Shown here: one piece after another, positions 34,870 through 46,076 of the stretch
Layout: each line of letters begins with the position of its first letter
Numbering within the stretch: the stretch's first letter is position 1
The notes under the pieces: generated by a model
Told to the model about the DNA's origin: nothing
Seen by the model: the letters and a program-made list of their open reading frames with translations, nothing else
Databases searched by the model: none
Source of the DNA: Ypsolopha sequella
Lineage: Eukaryota > Arthropoda > Insecta > Lepidoptera > Ypsolophidae
DNA: 64,000 nucleotides
Assembly (NCBI GenBank): GCA_934047225.1
Contig: OW203989.1
Span: 14,297,977-14,361,976, forward strand
Direction of reading: 5' to 3'
Position numbers and translations under genes: made by a program

Positions 34870-36575
34870 TTATACTAATGTACTTAAATTTACATGGAGG
34901 TTCTACTGTAATTCAGCACTTTACTAGCTACGTTTTACGAGTGGCTTGGCCGATTGACGTTTTGAAATGTACGTAAAGGAAGAAGTGTATCGAGCAGTGC
35001 TAAGAATATGCCCATTTCTTATTCTGAATATTTCACAGAGCACTTATCTATTAGACATCTTATTATGAGGCTATGCGAATTTTATTTTTGTCACTGTCAC
35101 TCCAAGCGAAAAATCGGGCAGTGCGAGAGGGGCGGATTCAGGGCAAAAGGGAAAAAAGTTGGTTTTTTATTTTTATTAAAAAACTAAAATAGCTAGCAAA
35201 ATTTCAAAATCTCTAGATATTGTTGAAACGCACCTAAAAAAATATGTTTGAGTTCTGTATATGCTTCCTATTCGTAAACGAGGAGAAAAAGTGTGTTTGA
35301 AGACCTCATTTCAACAATTATTTCTATCGAGGAAAATTTATCCAAACATGTTTTCCAATTTCAAAACCTAGATTATATAGTCAAAATGCATATACCAGAA
35401 ATTTATTAAAACTTTCCGTGTATTTCATGAAATACACAGAAAAGAAACACCCGTATTTTTTTCGCATATCGCCTTAACTACGGACAAGTGACAATTTTTT
35501 CCGTCCCTGCCGGTGTGTTGCGGGGTAATGCGGGGAACTAAGCAAGGACATAGAGATGGAATTACATTAAAATTTGTACTTTAGTGCAATTGCACTGACG
35601 TGTGGCGAAAAAGGTTTGCCCTCCTTGCGACTTCTAATGGCTTAGTGGTCTGTGGAGTATTGGTATACCTACATGTGAGCTGTCGACGCAACCCCCGTCA
35701 GAAGAGCACATCGGTTGAACAATATACAGCAGTCGGTCCTTACCCTTATCACATCGATAACTTTACTTACGTTCTAGTTACTACTCTCTGACAGGTCCGT
35801 GGAACGAAACGTCCAAGTTCGACGGTTAATGGTTTGAATGTGGAATACAATTTAAATATACACGTTCATTGCTAATTTGATTTTAGTTCAGTTCTGAAGT
35901 CATAGTTTTGATACAAATCTATTTGAAAATTTGAAATTACATTGTTTATTTAAATGTTATTTGTCGATTTTTTTCTCAAAAGGAAACTTTAGGAACATTG
36001 ATAGTAATGAATAATTATCCTTTCAAATCAAAACATTATGGGTCATTAGTAACTACCAACGGTTATTAAGTTAATTTTCATAACCTCCATTTTTTTGTAT
36101 TTGGAGTTAATCACAAAATTGCATTCTATTAATCAACAAAAATAAATTATTTCACTAGTAAAAAGGCTCGCTGAAAATCGACAGCAAAATCAAAAGTTAT
36201 TTTAGTGTTTAAGACTAAGTTGGGCATTTATTTACTTTTTTAAATTATATGCCTTCGTTGTTATTAAATTTAAGTGAATATAATTTCTTTTTAACTCTGT
36301 TGTGTTTTTGTTTCATTCTTTTTTGTATCAAGTACCTAAGTAGCGATACAACATACAATCTGAGTATCATTTATAACAAGTATAATACGTCCATAACTTC
36401 GAGCATATTACTTATTTAGTTTAGTTTATTTTTATAAGGTATAGGTTTTATGAGGGTTTTGTTTAGGTAAGTGTTTTGTTTTAGTTAAGTTTTATTTTGT
36501 AGGTAGATTTTTAAGTGTTTGATTGTTATGTATATTTAATAAAATTGAATACTTGCTGCAACTATTTGCAATCAA
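34870..36575. other. AT-rich stretch, nothing recognised
   Basis: Copy of 2979-4684. No supported gene. Confidence 0.55.
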
Positions 36576-37399
36576 TAAAACCAGTCAAGTGCGAGTCAGA
36601 CTCACGTACCTAGGGTTCCACATCGTGGATTGAAAATTTTTAATTTTGCAATTTTTTTTCGTAAATTTCTCAACTGCTATATTTTTCCTGTAATATTTAT
36701 GTAAACACATATTACCATGATTTTTCTCATATTTATCGGTTCGCCAGTTTTGTGGATAAGGACATTTGGAGGGGGACATACGTTTTTTGTGGTTAGCCAT
36801 GCTATATATTTTTCAATCAACTCTTTAATACCTACAATTTGATACCCATATTGTATTTCATATTTATTATATTAATATTCATATTAATATTTTTTCATTT
36901 ATTTTTCCTCTTTTTTATATTTCTCATTTGTGTTATTTTTTTTTTTATTGTATTGTTTTCCTGTAATTGGCCAGTAGTGATCTATTATCAACAGATTTTT
37001 TCATATTTTTCGGTCCACCAGTTTCGGAGATAACGGGGAGGGCATACATTTTTTGTGGCTTTTCAAAGATTTCTCGAAACCAGTCTCAGTAAACTTAGTA
37101 AAAGTATTATATTTTTACAATCAACTTTTTAATATCTACAAGTTGATACCCATATTGTATTTTTGGATAATATTTTTTATTTTTCTCTCCATTTTTGGAA
37201 ATATTTTGAACAATTTCAAGCATTTTAAATTTTTTTACACCGTTGTATGTAAGCAAATTAATACTATTTTTGTGCTACATTGCAAGTCTTTCTGTTTAAC
37301 GGTGCTAAAGTTATAAGGCTGTGACATACGGACGGATGGACAACGGAGTCTCACGGTAAAGTTTCCTTTTGTACCTTTTAGGTACTACGGAACCCTAAT
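36576..37399 (+). repeat. Third ggccaagtg-family member (second copy)
   Basis: Same as 4685-5508. Confidence 0.7.
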
Positions 37400-39543
37400 A
37401 ACAGACGTAAACGTAAAACAAACTTTGTCTACGCCGCGTCTCGTAGGTGTTTGCGGCGGTGGCAAAGCGTAGACCTGCTACGCCGTAGCCATGAGTACTA
37501 CAAAATACTGAATATGAGAAACTATAGAAATTGACAATTTGTGCCATATTATTCAAAAATCTTTCCAATGTAATGTATCAGGTGGTTTTGTGAAATAAAT
37601 CCTATGAGCTATTAACACAAAACTTTAATCTGCAACATTTTCAGCTAAAATTTAATACAAGCAAATGCATATGCTATCAAATTTGAAACACAAAACAAAA
37701 TTTCAATATAGATATCTCACCCGTGCCTATGCATATTGCATAAAACGCTGCCAGTTAGTGTGTTTTTAAGGATTTATGCATTGAAAACCGATGAAAGTGC
37801 CTATGATGCGACACGGCAGATAAAACTTTTTTGTCGCGTTTCAAAAATGTATTTACGGGAACAATTGTATACATTGATCACGTACCACACCGTTTCCGAC
37901 GAAAGGTACTCGTATAATCCAATCAATTATGACCGTGCTTCCAATTCGTTGCAATCGGGAGGGCGAAGATTAAATAAAAAGTATGGAGCACTCTCACGGG
38001 TGTATGCGATTTTAATTGATAGGAATCTGTAGTAGGTTTGCAATAACTACGGCAAAAATAACGAATTTCGAGCGGTTTTAATCGAAAACTGGTGATGTAC
38101 TCGTCCATACGACCAACTTTCAATATGAATTCAATCACGAAATAGTAAATAAAATTCTGCTGTTCTATTTTGGTCCAGCAGGTATTGCACTTTTAAAACA
38201 TCTGTCTTTTACAAATTCGGGGTTGTTTTCACAGTAAAAAAAAGGAAAAGTGCCAAGACAGTTTGCGTATCCAAAACCACTTAAGAGCGCACCGAGCTTT
38301 TTAAACAGTCAAACACATTTTTATAACCCTTGTTTGAAGTAGTAAACAATTATATTAAAATCTAGGGAAATATATTGGTACTATTGGGTATATATACTAG
38401 ACTGTATACACGAAGGAAACACACTATTTGATAAAGTTGGCTCGATAGAATAAATTCGCAAAGTTACCTCTTTTCGAGTAATTTTTTTCCCTATTTCTCT
38501 ACTTTTTTATACAAATAAGTAATTTGATATTATGATTAATTTACTAAAATAAAGTTCATAGATGACTGGAGCGTTTATACACGATAGTTTTTTATTTAAG
38601 AACAATATAATGAAAATAACAACGATAACCATTGAAAAAGTGCAAAAGTTTGGTTATTATCTTTACTCTTTACAAGTAAAGAAAAAGACAGAGACAAAGG
38701 CAAACGCTCGGTGCGCCTTTAAATGAGAAGGCGAGCCTAAATGCGTTAAGAGACAACACAAAAAAATATTTCCAACATTAAAGAAAACATAGACGGCTTC
38801 ACTTTCTATTTATAACGGACAACTTCCTAAAATATATTTTTAAGATAAATCGTTTTGATTCTGTGGTTATTTAAACGCTTAAAAACTCTTTGAAAAACAC
38901 TTAGGCACCCATAGACTTAGCTGTATATATCCTAAGTCTATGTAAATATAGACATATTTATTTTTAATCTGATTTGAAACAAATGAAAAGACGTTCAGTG
39001 CTACAAGGATCTTTTGCCGCGTGGATGACAATGGCGTGACAGGTGCTGTGTTAGTTCCGATTTTGAACACAACCAATTCACGCGCCAAAAGAGTCTTGTA
39101 GCACGGTATATACATGCATATTTTTGGTGCGTTCTTAGCATAGTTCCGTGCTTATTTTGAAACGTAGTATTTTAAATGGCTTAATATTGTATCCAATAAT
39201 CGAATACAGTACCTAAATGACAGTTGTTTAAAGAAAGGTGTCCGCGTTTTATGGAAAGAGCGACTAGTGCGAAATTTTGTCTTTGTTTTTAACTTTGATA
39301 TTGCTAACGGCTCTTATCAATTGTTCACCTTATTTTATATATTGCAAAACCGTTTGAAAACGGGCCTCAACTGAAAATCAGCGCAGTGGCTTGCCTCTGC
39401 ATTATGCTGAGTTGAGGACCTTTTCTACTTCCACAGCACCTACATTATTTATTAGTTTTAGTTGTGTTTTTTCTTTTTTAATTGTAAAATGTGTATTTTT
39501 TCTTTTCTTTGTCGTGTGTTGCTGTGGAAGTGGAATAAAGAAG
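37400..39543. other. Unassigned intergenic DNA
   Basis: Copy of 5509-7652. No supported gene. Confidence 0.5.
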
Positions 39544-39544
39544 T

Positions 39545-39595
<51 letters not shown>

Positions 39596-39608
39596 ATATC
39601 TATCTATT
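39544..39608 (+). repeat. (atct)n microsatellite (second copy)
   Basis: Same length as at 7653 and 59892. Confidence 0.95.
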
Positions 39609-40605
39609 TAGTTATCGTATTATCAGCAAGCATTATCATATAATTATAGTTCCGTACTCTGACCGTCTCGTTTCAAAATGGTAACAGAATTTTTGGGCGA
39701 ATTACAGAATATACAGTTTTGCGAAACACTCGCTACGTTTAAGGTCAGATGCACAACTTCAAATGACCATTTCACACTGTGTAAATTAGTCAATCTGTTT
39801 AATAAAAGTAAAATAGATAAAAGACTTACAGGTCTAATCTAAACATTTTAGAAAAAACGCAAAAGCTTTAAGTTCGCTCAATAAAAAAGAATACGAAGTT
39901 ACCTCTAAATTTTATGTTTTTCGAGTGTTAAAGGGCCTTCCTTAAATTATACAGCCTTGAAGTGACCAATGAGCCTTTGGAATAATTTAATAATTACATC
40001 TAGAAGGCGAGTTTTTAAATAAAAACGCAGTTTTTCGTGAGCGCGTGTTTCTTGGTGATCCTAACAGCCACGGCTGAGAACGTACTATTTTAAAGCAAAA
40101 GGAAAAATCGTATAGTTCAATTCTGATTGATGCAAAATGAGGTGCTCAATTTAACCTTGTATGCACCCTTAACGCACGATGCGAGGAGTAACCCACATGT
40201 TCCTTTATTATGAATTCTCACAAAAGTTTGAATCTTCAAACCGTATAAGGCCTTGAAATTTTCCAAAACTGAATTCAGTGCCAAATTAGAAACCGTCGCG
40301 TAACCCGAAGAAACTGTACGATTAAAGTGAAACTGGTCAGACGAATTCTGACAATATAATTATTGTGAGTAGCCGTTCATAATTTTAATTATCAATGTAG
40401 GTAGTTACAACCAAGTGCTATTTTACGAAATAATACCTTTTTGTGGCTTCCTCCGCACGTATTTCATTTTCTGATATTTGCTAGGAAGAACACTTAAAGG
40501 ACTTTATAAATGTTGATAGATTACAGTTTAAATATAGAATAACTAAAATAAAATATACTTCGAGGACTCTTGGGCTTGGCCTCAGTTGCATAAAAATATA
40601 AAATA
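39609..40605. other. Unassigned DNA spanning the uninverted junction
   Basis: At 40208/40209 the sequence runs continuously from the part shared directly with the left copy into the part that is inverted there, so this is the unrearranged arrangement. No gene seen. Confidence 0.6.
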
Positions 40606-41141
40606 CTAGCTTTTGCCCGCGGCTTCGCTCGCGTTGATTTAAGTTTTTTGTAGTCCTACCGAATCTTCGAGTCTTTTAATATTTTTGGACTATTAATTTT
40701 AAAGTACGTGTTTGACTTAAAATTTCAGCTACGTACGTAACGTAATTCAGTAGTTACGGCGTGAAGGAGTAACAAACATCACTTTTCTATAGGTACTTGA
40801 TATTCTATTGCCATCCATTAAGAACTGATTTAGGAATAAAAAGTAACTTATGTGCTATTCCTACATTTATGCAAAGTTTCAGCCCAATCGGGTAAGTAGT
40901 TACGGCGTGAAGGAGTAACACATACATTTTCTATAGAAACTTGACACCCCACATATCATCCCATGGGAACTGATTTATGAGATAAAAAGTAGCCTACGTC
41001 TTATTCCAGGGGCAGAACTTAATTTTTGAAAAATTTTAGCCCAATCAATTTAGTAGTTACGACGTGAAGGAGTAACAAACATTCATACATCCATCCTTTC
41101 GTCCTTCCACCCAATCTGTCGCATTTATAATATTAGTGGGA
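40606..41141 (-). mobile_element. Lep1-like Helitron (second copy)
   Basis: Reverse complement of 19408-19943. CTAG end at 40606-40609. Confidence 0.8.
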
Positions 41142-41225
41142 TGGGAAGTGGGATAGTGGGATGGGAGTGGGACGGAATTATGGGAAGTATTATATGTTTC
41201 TGTTAAGGCGCTTCATGCTGCGAAT

Positions 41226-41551
41226 GTGCTGCCACTATAGAAAAAAAATCATTATTTACTCACTAGAATAATTATTGAAAATTTGCTCAAGTAAATGCGT
41301 AGATATAGCAATGAACTATTTTTAAATAGCATAGTTTTCATATACAACGTCTTTGATGAACTAAAATTTAAACTTTTGCTAAGAACGGCCGCTTTTAACA
41401 TAACTTGAAATTTTAGCTCATCAAAGACGTTGTATATGAAAACTATGCTATTTAAAAATAGTTCATTGCTATATCTACACATTTACTTGAGCAGATTTTC
41501 ATTTATTATTCTAGTAAGTAAATAATGATTTTATTTCTAAAGTGGCAGCAC
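41226..41551. mobile_element. 326-bp foldback MITE (second copy)
   Basis: Reverse complement of 18998-19323. Terminal gtgctgccac / gtggcagcac. Confidence 0.9.
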
Positions 41552-42233
41552 TTTATACTTGTGTTTTGTACAGTCTGTCTGTCACAAGCTTCCAATTTCT
41601 AAAACACTTGCCTGAGAATACTAAAATTTGGTAGAAGAATGTGTATATACTCTTCTTAACAATAATTTAGGTTATACACAGACATAACATAACAAGACAG
41701 ACGGATGGACAAATACACTCTAAACTGTTTCCATAGTTCAGAGCGTATATTAAAGTCATAATTATTTTCACCAAGTAAACATAACAATAAACTTAACTCA
41801 ATAAATAAAAATTAACAATTATAGTGATGAGAAAAACAATTTCAATTAATTTCTATTTACAAGTTTGAAATAATTTCGCAACTAACTGTTCAACAAGTAA
41901 TACAAAACATTAAAAGATAAAAGTTTATCCCATCAGATTCCTTCATGAGAGTGTTCCGACGGACAATGTAGTGGAACGACCGTACGTGCTGAAAACTTAC
42001 TGAAAATGAGTCTGGGCAGGAACACACCCAGGAGTGAAGGGGCAAAACTACATTTCTGTTTTCTCTTTAACCCCCGACCAAAACGAAAACCCTACATCTC
42101 GTATGAAACTAACAGTCTGATTACGAATAAATTTTCATCATGTGGCAAAGCAAACAACAAGTAAGAAATATTAATTACGCTGGCGTAAAAACTGAGCTAA
42201 TCAGTGATGACAAATCATACAATCAATGTACAA
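41552..42233. other. Unassigned AT-rich DNA
   Basis: No gene or repeat recognised. Confidence 0.5.
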
Positions 42234-42383
42234 CCCGGTCACATTATCTCGAGACCTCGCTGGAATGCCGAACCACCCGCCCGTTCTCCTTTCACCTCCC
42301 CGCGCTCGCCATGGCGCGTCTATATCTGAGCGCCGACGCGACGTGACGTCATCGACGCCAGGTCTCGAGATAATGTGACCGGG
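42234..42383. mobile_element. 150-bp GC-rich MITE (second copy)
   Basis: Reverse complement of 18166-18315, with the same 24-bp terminal repeats. Confidence 0.8.
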
Positions 42384-42925
42384 ATGTAATGATGATTTTA
42401 TAGCATTTACCAGGTACCGAAAAGAAATTTCATTTAACAAGTTTTCAAAACTGGAAATTGGAAGTGAGAAAGGGCGAGTTATTTAGAAATAAAGTAAAAT
42501 TGAACCATCAAATAGCTTTATGATAGCTCAAAATTTCAAATATCAAGCCCAGGATTTAGATATTCGAAAAAATCATTCTATAGGGCACAAAAATTACGTC
42601 ATAAAAATTACGTCTTTCATAGAGGAAATCATCATTGCTTAGTTTAGTCAACTGACACGTTTACACAGTACATATAGCTGAAATATGTACATTAAAATAG
42701 TAACTTTGACCCTAACAAAGATTCCTGGTTCCGTCCCTTTCGAAAGCTTTCGAATAGAATTGAAAGACATTGTACAAGATCGAGTCATATAATGGGCTGC
42801 AGAATGAAACTGCTGGTTATGACTATTGTCGACTTAGAGACCGTTCCCATACTTCCGTTATAGTTTCGATAAGGGGCTACTTATTCCAAAATAGTTTGTA
42901 ACTTGTTGTTGTAAGTCATAATAAG
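42384..42925. other. Unassigned AT-rich DNA
   Basis: Inverted copy of 17624-18165. No gene recognised. Confidence 0.5.
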
Positions 42926-43279
42926 TACAAGGTGGCGCAAAAGTAATGTCATAATTTGAACTGCCATTTTGTTATAAATGAAAAAAAGAGCTCTGTTGTT
43001 ATAAAAAGTTCATTTGAAAGTGTAAAATTGATGACACAAAATTGGAAAAAAAATATATCGATCAAATGACTACCTCCCGAGTTGATGCATAATTGCGTTC
43101 GTTTTACGGAATTTTGAATTATTGCTCGCAAGACATATTCTGGCTTTCTGGCTCTAAATTGGTGACTTCTTTCAAGAGTTGCAAGGTTCGTGGTTTGTTG
43201 TGGCGAGATTTTAAAATGCCCCAAAGGAAGTAGTTTGGTGCTGTTAGATCTGGCAATCTGGTCCTGTTAGATCTGGTGA
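42926..43279 (-). pseudogene. Mariner transposase remnant (second copy)
   Basis: Reverse complement of 17270-17623. The terminal repeat tacaaggtggcgcaaaag starts at 42926. Confidence 0.85.
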
Positions 43280-44897
43280 TCTGGTCGGCCAGTTCAAATA
43301 TCGAAAACGGGAGATTAAAAGTTGTACTCATATTTCTCAAGCACACTTATATAAGGTAATACACAGGCAAACAGAGGGCGGCGCAGCGTGATTACAAACG
43401 CCTGTTAATTTCGGCCTGGTACTTGGCCAGAGTGTTTCGGCCAGTCAAGAGGCCGAAACCAACATGACATCAACCCAAGTCTACATAAATGTACTATCAA
43501 ACATAAGAATTTAATTATTTTAATTTTAAATTTTTTGCATTCGGCTGTCCTAAATCAATACTAGGTATTTTGTCGTGACAGTTTCTTCTTTTTTTCAAGT
43601 TTTTAAACACGTTTTGTATCAAAATCCATTAAATTAAATGAAACATGACTCAGTGCTTCAAATGTAAAATATTTACTAACTCGTATTAAATTCTCCAATA
43701 TCTTTCTATTTTACAATAAAATACTAAATTTTTGACGCTTTATCGTATACGAATCTTTTCGTTAAACTTATAGCCTTGTCATACTAATAGTAAGCAATCC
43801 CAAAACACCTACGAACATTTATCTAAATTTGTATTCGTACCACGCGCGCTACCCGAATTTCTTCTCGAAGGCTTTGTTAAATAATTTCCACTGTTACCTC
43901 TAACTCTAAGGCAAGGGGTACAGAAGTGCTCGGTCATCGTTTAGAAATCCAGTATTCTGTAAACAGAAATGTTGTTTTGTATTTTGTGCTCGACAATACC
44001 TTTATAGGTGAACCATTTTCAGTACAATTCCCGTGGTTCAAGCCAATGCATAAATAGATTGATGTGTTTTTGATCGAAATCTGTAACTGTACTGTACTGT
44101 AAATATCATTAAAGCACATTACAAATTGTCAAATCCAACTAGTAAACAGTTTTATATTCTCTCATACTGCTATAAGGTAATTTATTTTTTATTTTTATTT
44201 CTAGCATTTTTCGCACATTTACACAAATAACTGAAAAGAAAAAAGAAACAATTAAACATGGTGTTCAAGAGTGGCACTTATTGCTAATAGCAATATCTTC
44301 CAGGCAACTCTTGGTAGCTAACAGAAAGATGAACAATGCTGATTGAATCATAATAAATTTACAAGTATACTATTTAGTGAACAACCTGTTGAATCAAATA
44401 TAAAACTCAAGAAAGCTAGTGAAAATAAAGTGTTTTTGTTGTTGTGACAAGGCCCGCCGGCTAAAAGGATATCTCTCAAGTGTTTCGAAGCTCCATGAAC
44501 TACAACCCACAAATACATATGTAATCAACAGACTCAGGATATATGCATACGTGAACACCACACAAGGTACGATAAAATCGAAATTATAAACTCACATAAC
44601 CTCTAAAATTAAGATCGTTAAATGATTCATCAAAATTAAATCTATAAACACAGAGAGAGATACTAGCTCCACCTGTTGACAGGACACTAAACCTTTTGAA
44701 TTCATCGAAGACTAGAAGCTCGTACCACACATAACAATCCGATCCTCAGAATATAATTCTAGGCTCACTCACCATATACATAGGAGTTCTCTTATACACC
44801 ATCAGAGGGCGCAATACACGAGTTACAACATAACAACATACCTACTGTACAGATTATTCTTGACCACTACCTGTATACACTTGTAAAAAAGTAAAAA
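43280..44897. other. LINE upstream region, probable 5' UTR
   Basis: The element's 5' end is not visible to me. It may lie around 44.4 kb, just before 'acaaggcccgccggctaaa' (about 44447), because sequence composition becomes less AT-rich from there to the ORF1 start. Weak evidence. Confidence 0.4.
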
Positions 44898-46076
44898 ATG
44901 TCTTGCTTAGCCTGTAATCGGCCTATAAATCATGATGAACTGTTGCGATGCAATGGCTGCAAAGGAAAGTACCACTATGCATGTTTAAATATGACCACAG
45001 CATATTATATGAGTAAAAAACAGAGACTAGATCGCACTTGGCTGTGCTTAAGCTGCGATACCACTACACGCCGAAAAAGAAATGATAACACGCCACTCCG
45101 AAAACAAACACCTGAAAAAGAAATTATAAAAACACCAGTGCAAAACCTATCCCAAGACGAACAAATTACTAAAAGACCCAGTCAAACACTTTTGGGACAT
45201 CCGATAATGACCTCACTAGAATCTGCTTCTACTAATGAATCGATCGCATTCGATAAATTCAGCCAACTGCTAGACTCTCGACTAGCCTTGAACAAACAAA
45301 CAATACTTTCAGAAATTAAGGACATAATAAAAAGCGAAATACAAGAAGCAATTTTAGAGCTGCGACAGGACCTAAAGGATAACACAACCATGGTGAACCA
45401 GGAACAAAAAGATATTAAAAACAACATACATATATTAAATGAAAAAATTTACAACTTAGAAATTGAAAACGATAGAATGTATAAAAAAATTCAAGAAATA
45501 CAGGACCATATCACACAGACAGGTAATTTGCGTATCGATGATAACAGCAAAAAAATTGTTTTATTTGGACTTACAGAATATCACCATGAAACAGAATATG
45601 ATCTTCACAATCGAATTCTAGACATATTTAACGACATTATGAACGTGAACCTCGTCGGATATATTGAGGACCTTACACGTATAGGAAGAAGATCCCCTAC
45701 AAGGCCAATTGTTATTGAACTCTTAAGTAAAAAAATGACGAAATACGTACTCGAAAACGCAAAATACTTCAAAAATTCAGGCTTATCGATCTCTGAATAC
45801 CTCTGCGAACGATCGCTACAAGAAAGAAATATCCTGCGAGAACATTTACGACAAGCACGACAAAACGGTAATCATGCGGTGATCCGTAAAAATAAATTAA
45901 TTGTCAATGGTAAAATATTTTCCCCCCCTCCAGCCCAAAAAAACATACAGATTAACAACGTCTCTAACGACAACTCATACGATAAGGAATCTGATGAACT
46001 ACCCGAAAATTCTCAAATGGCAAAGGACCATAATACCCAAGATACTTTTTTTCGAGAGACCTATGAAACACTTTGA
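44898..46076 (+). CDS. LINE ORF1 protein (PHD finger, coiled coil, RRM-like)
   Basis: 392 codons from ATG 44898 to TGA 46074-46076. Domains: a C4HC3 PHD-type finger at residues 3-53 (CLAC, CNGC, H26, C29, CLSC); a basic, low-complexity linker (54-130); a probable coiled coil (about 150-215); then an L1-ORF1-like RRM and C-terminal domain (about 215-345; LTRIGRR, RPIVIEL). In the family this protein binds LINE RNA and forms multimers in the cytoplasmic RNP. The PHD finger is seen in ORF1 of several CR1/Jockey-superfamily elements; a chromatin-targeting role would be inference. It is followed by ORF2 with a 14-nt overlap. Confidence 0.9.
   Translation: MSCLACNRPINHDELLRCNGCKGKYHYACLNMTTAYYMSKKQRLDRTWLCLSCDTTTRRKRNDNTPLRKQTPEKEIIKTPVQNLSQDEQITKRPSQTLLGHPIMTSLESASTNESIAFDKFSQLLDSRLALNKQTILSEIKDIIKSEIQEAILELRQDLKDNTTMVNQEQKDIKNNIHILNEKIYNLEIENDRMYKKIQEIQDHITQTGNLRIDDNSKKIVLFGLTEYHHETEYDLHNRILDIFNDIMNVNLVGYIEDLTRIGRRSPTRPIVIELLSKKMTKYVLENAKYFKNSGLSISEYLCERSLQERNILREHLRQARQNGNHAVIRKNKLIVNGKIFSPPPAQKNIQINNVSNDNSYDKESDELPENSQMAKDHNTQDTFFRETYETL

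Noticed and set aside
45901..46062. Longer ORF2 beginning at 45901
   Set aside because: The codon there is TTG and the extra 54 residues overlap ORF1 without a domain. ATG 46063 directly precedes the endonuclease.
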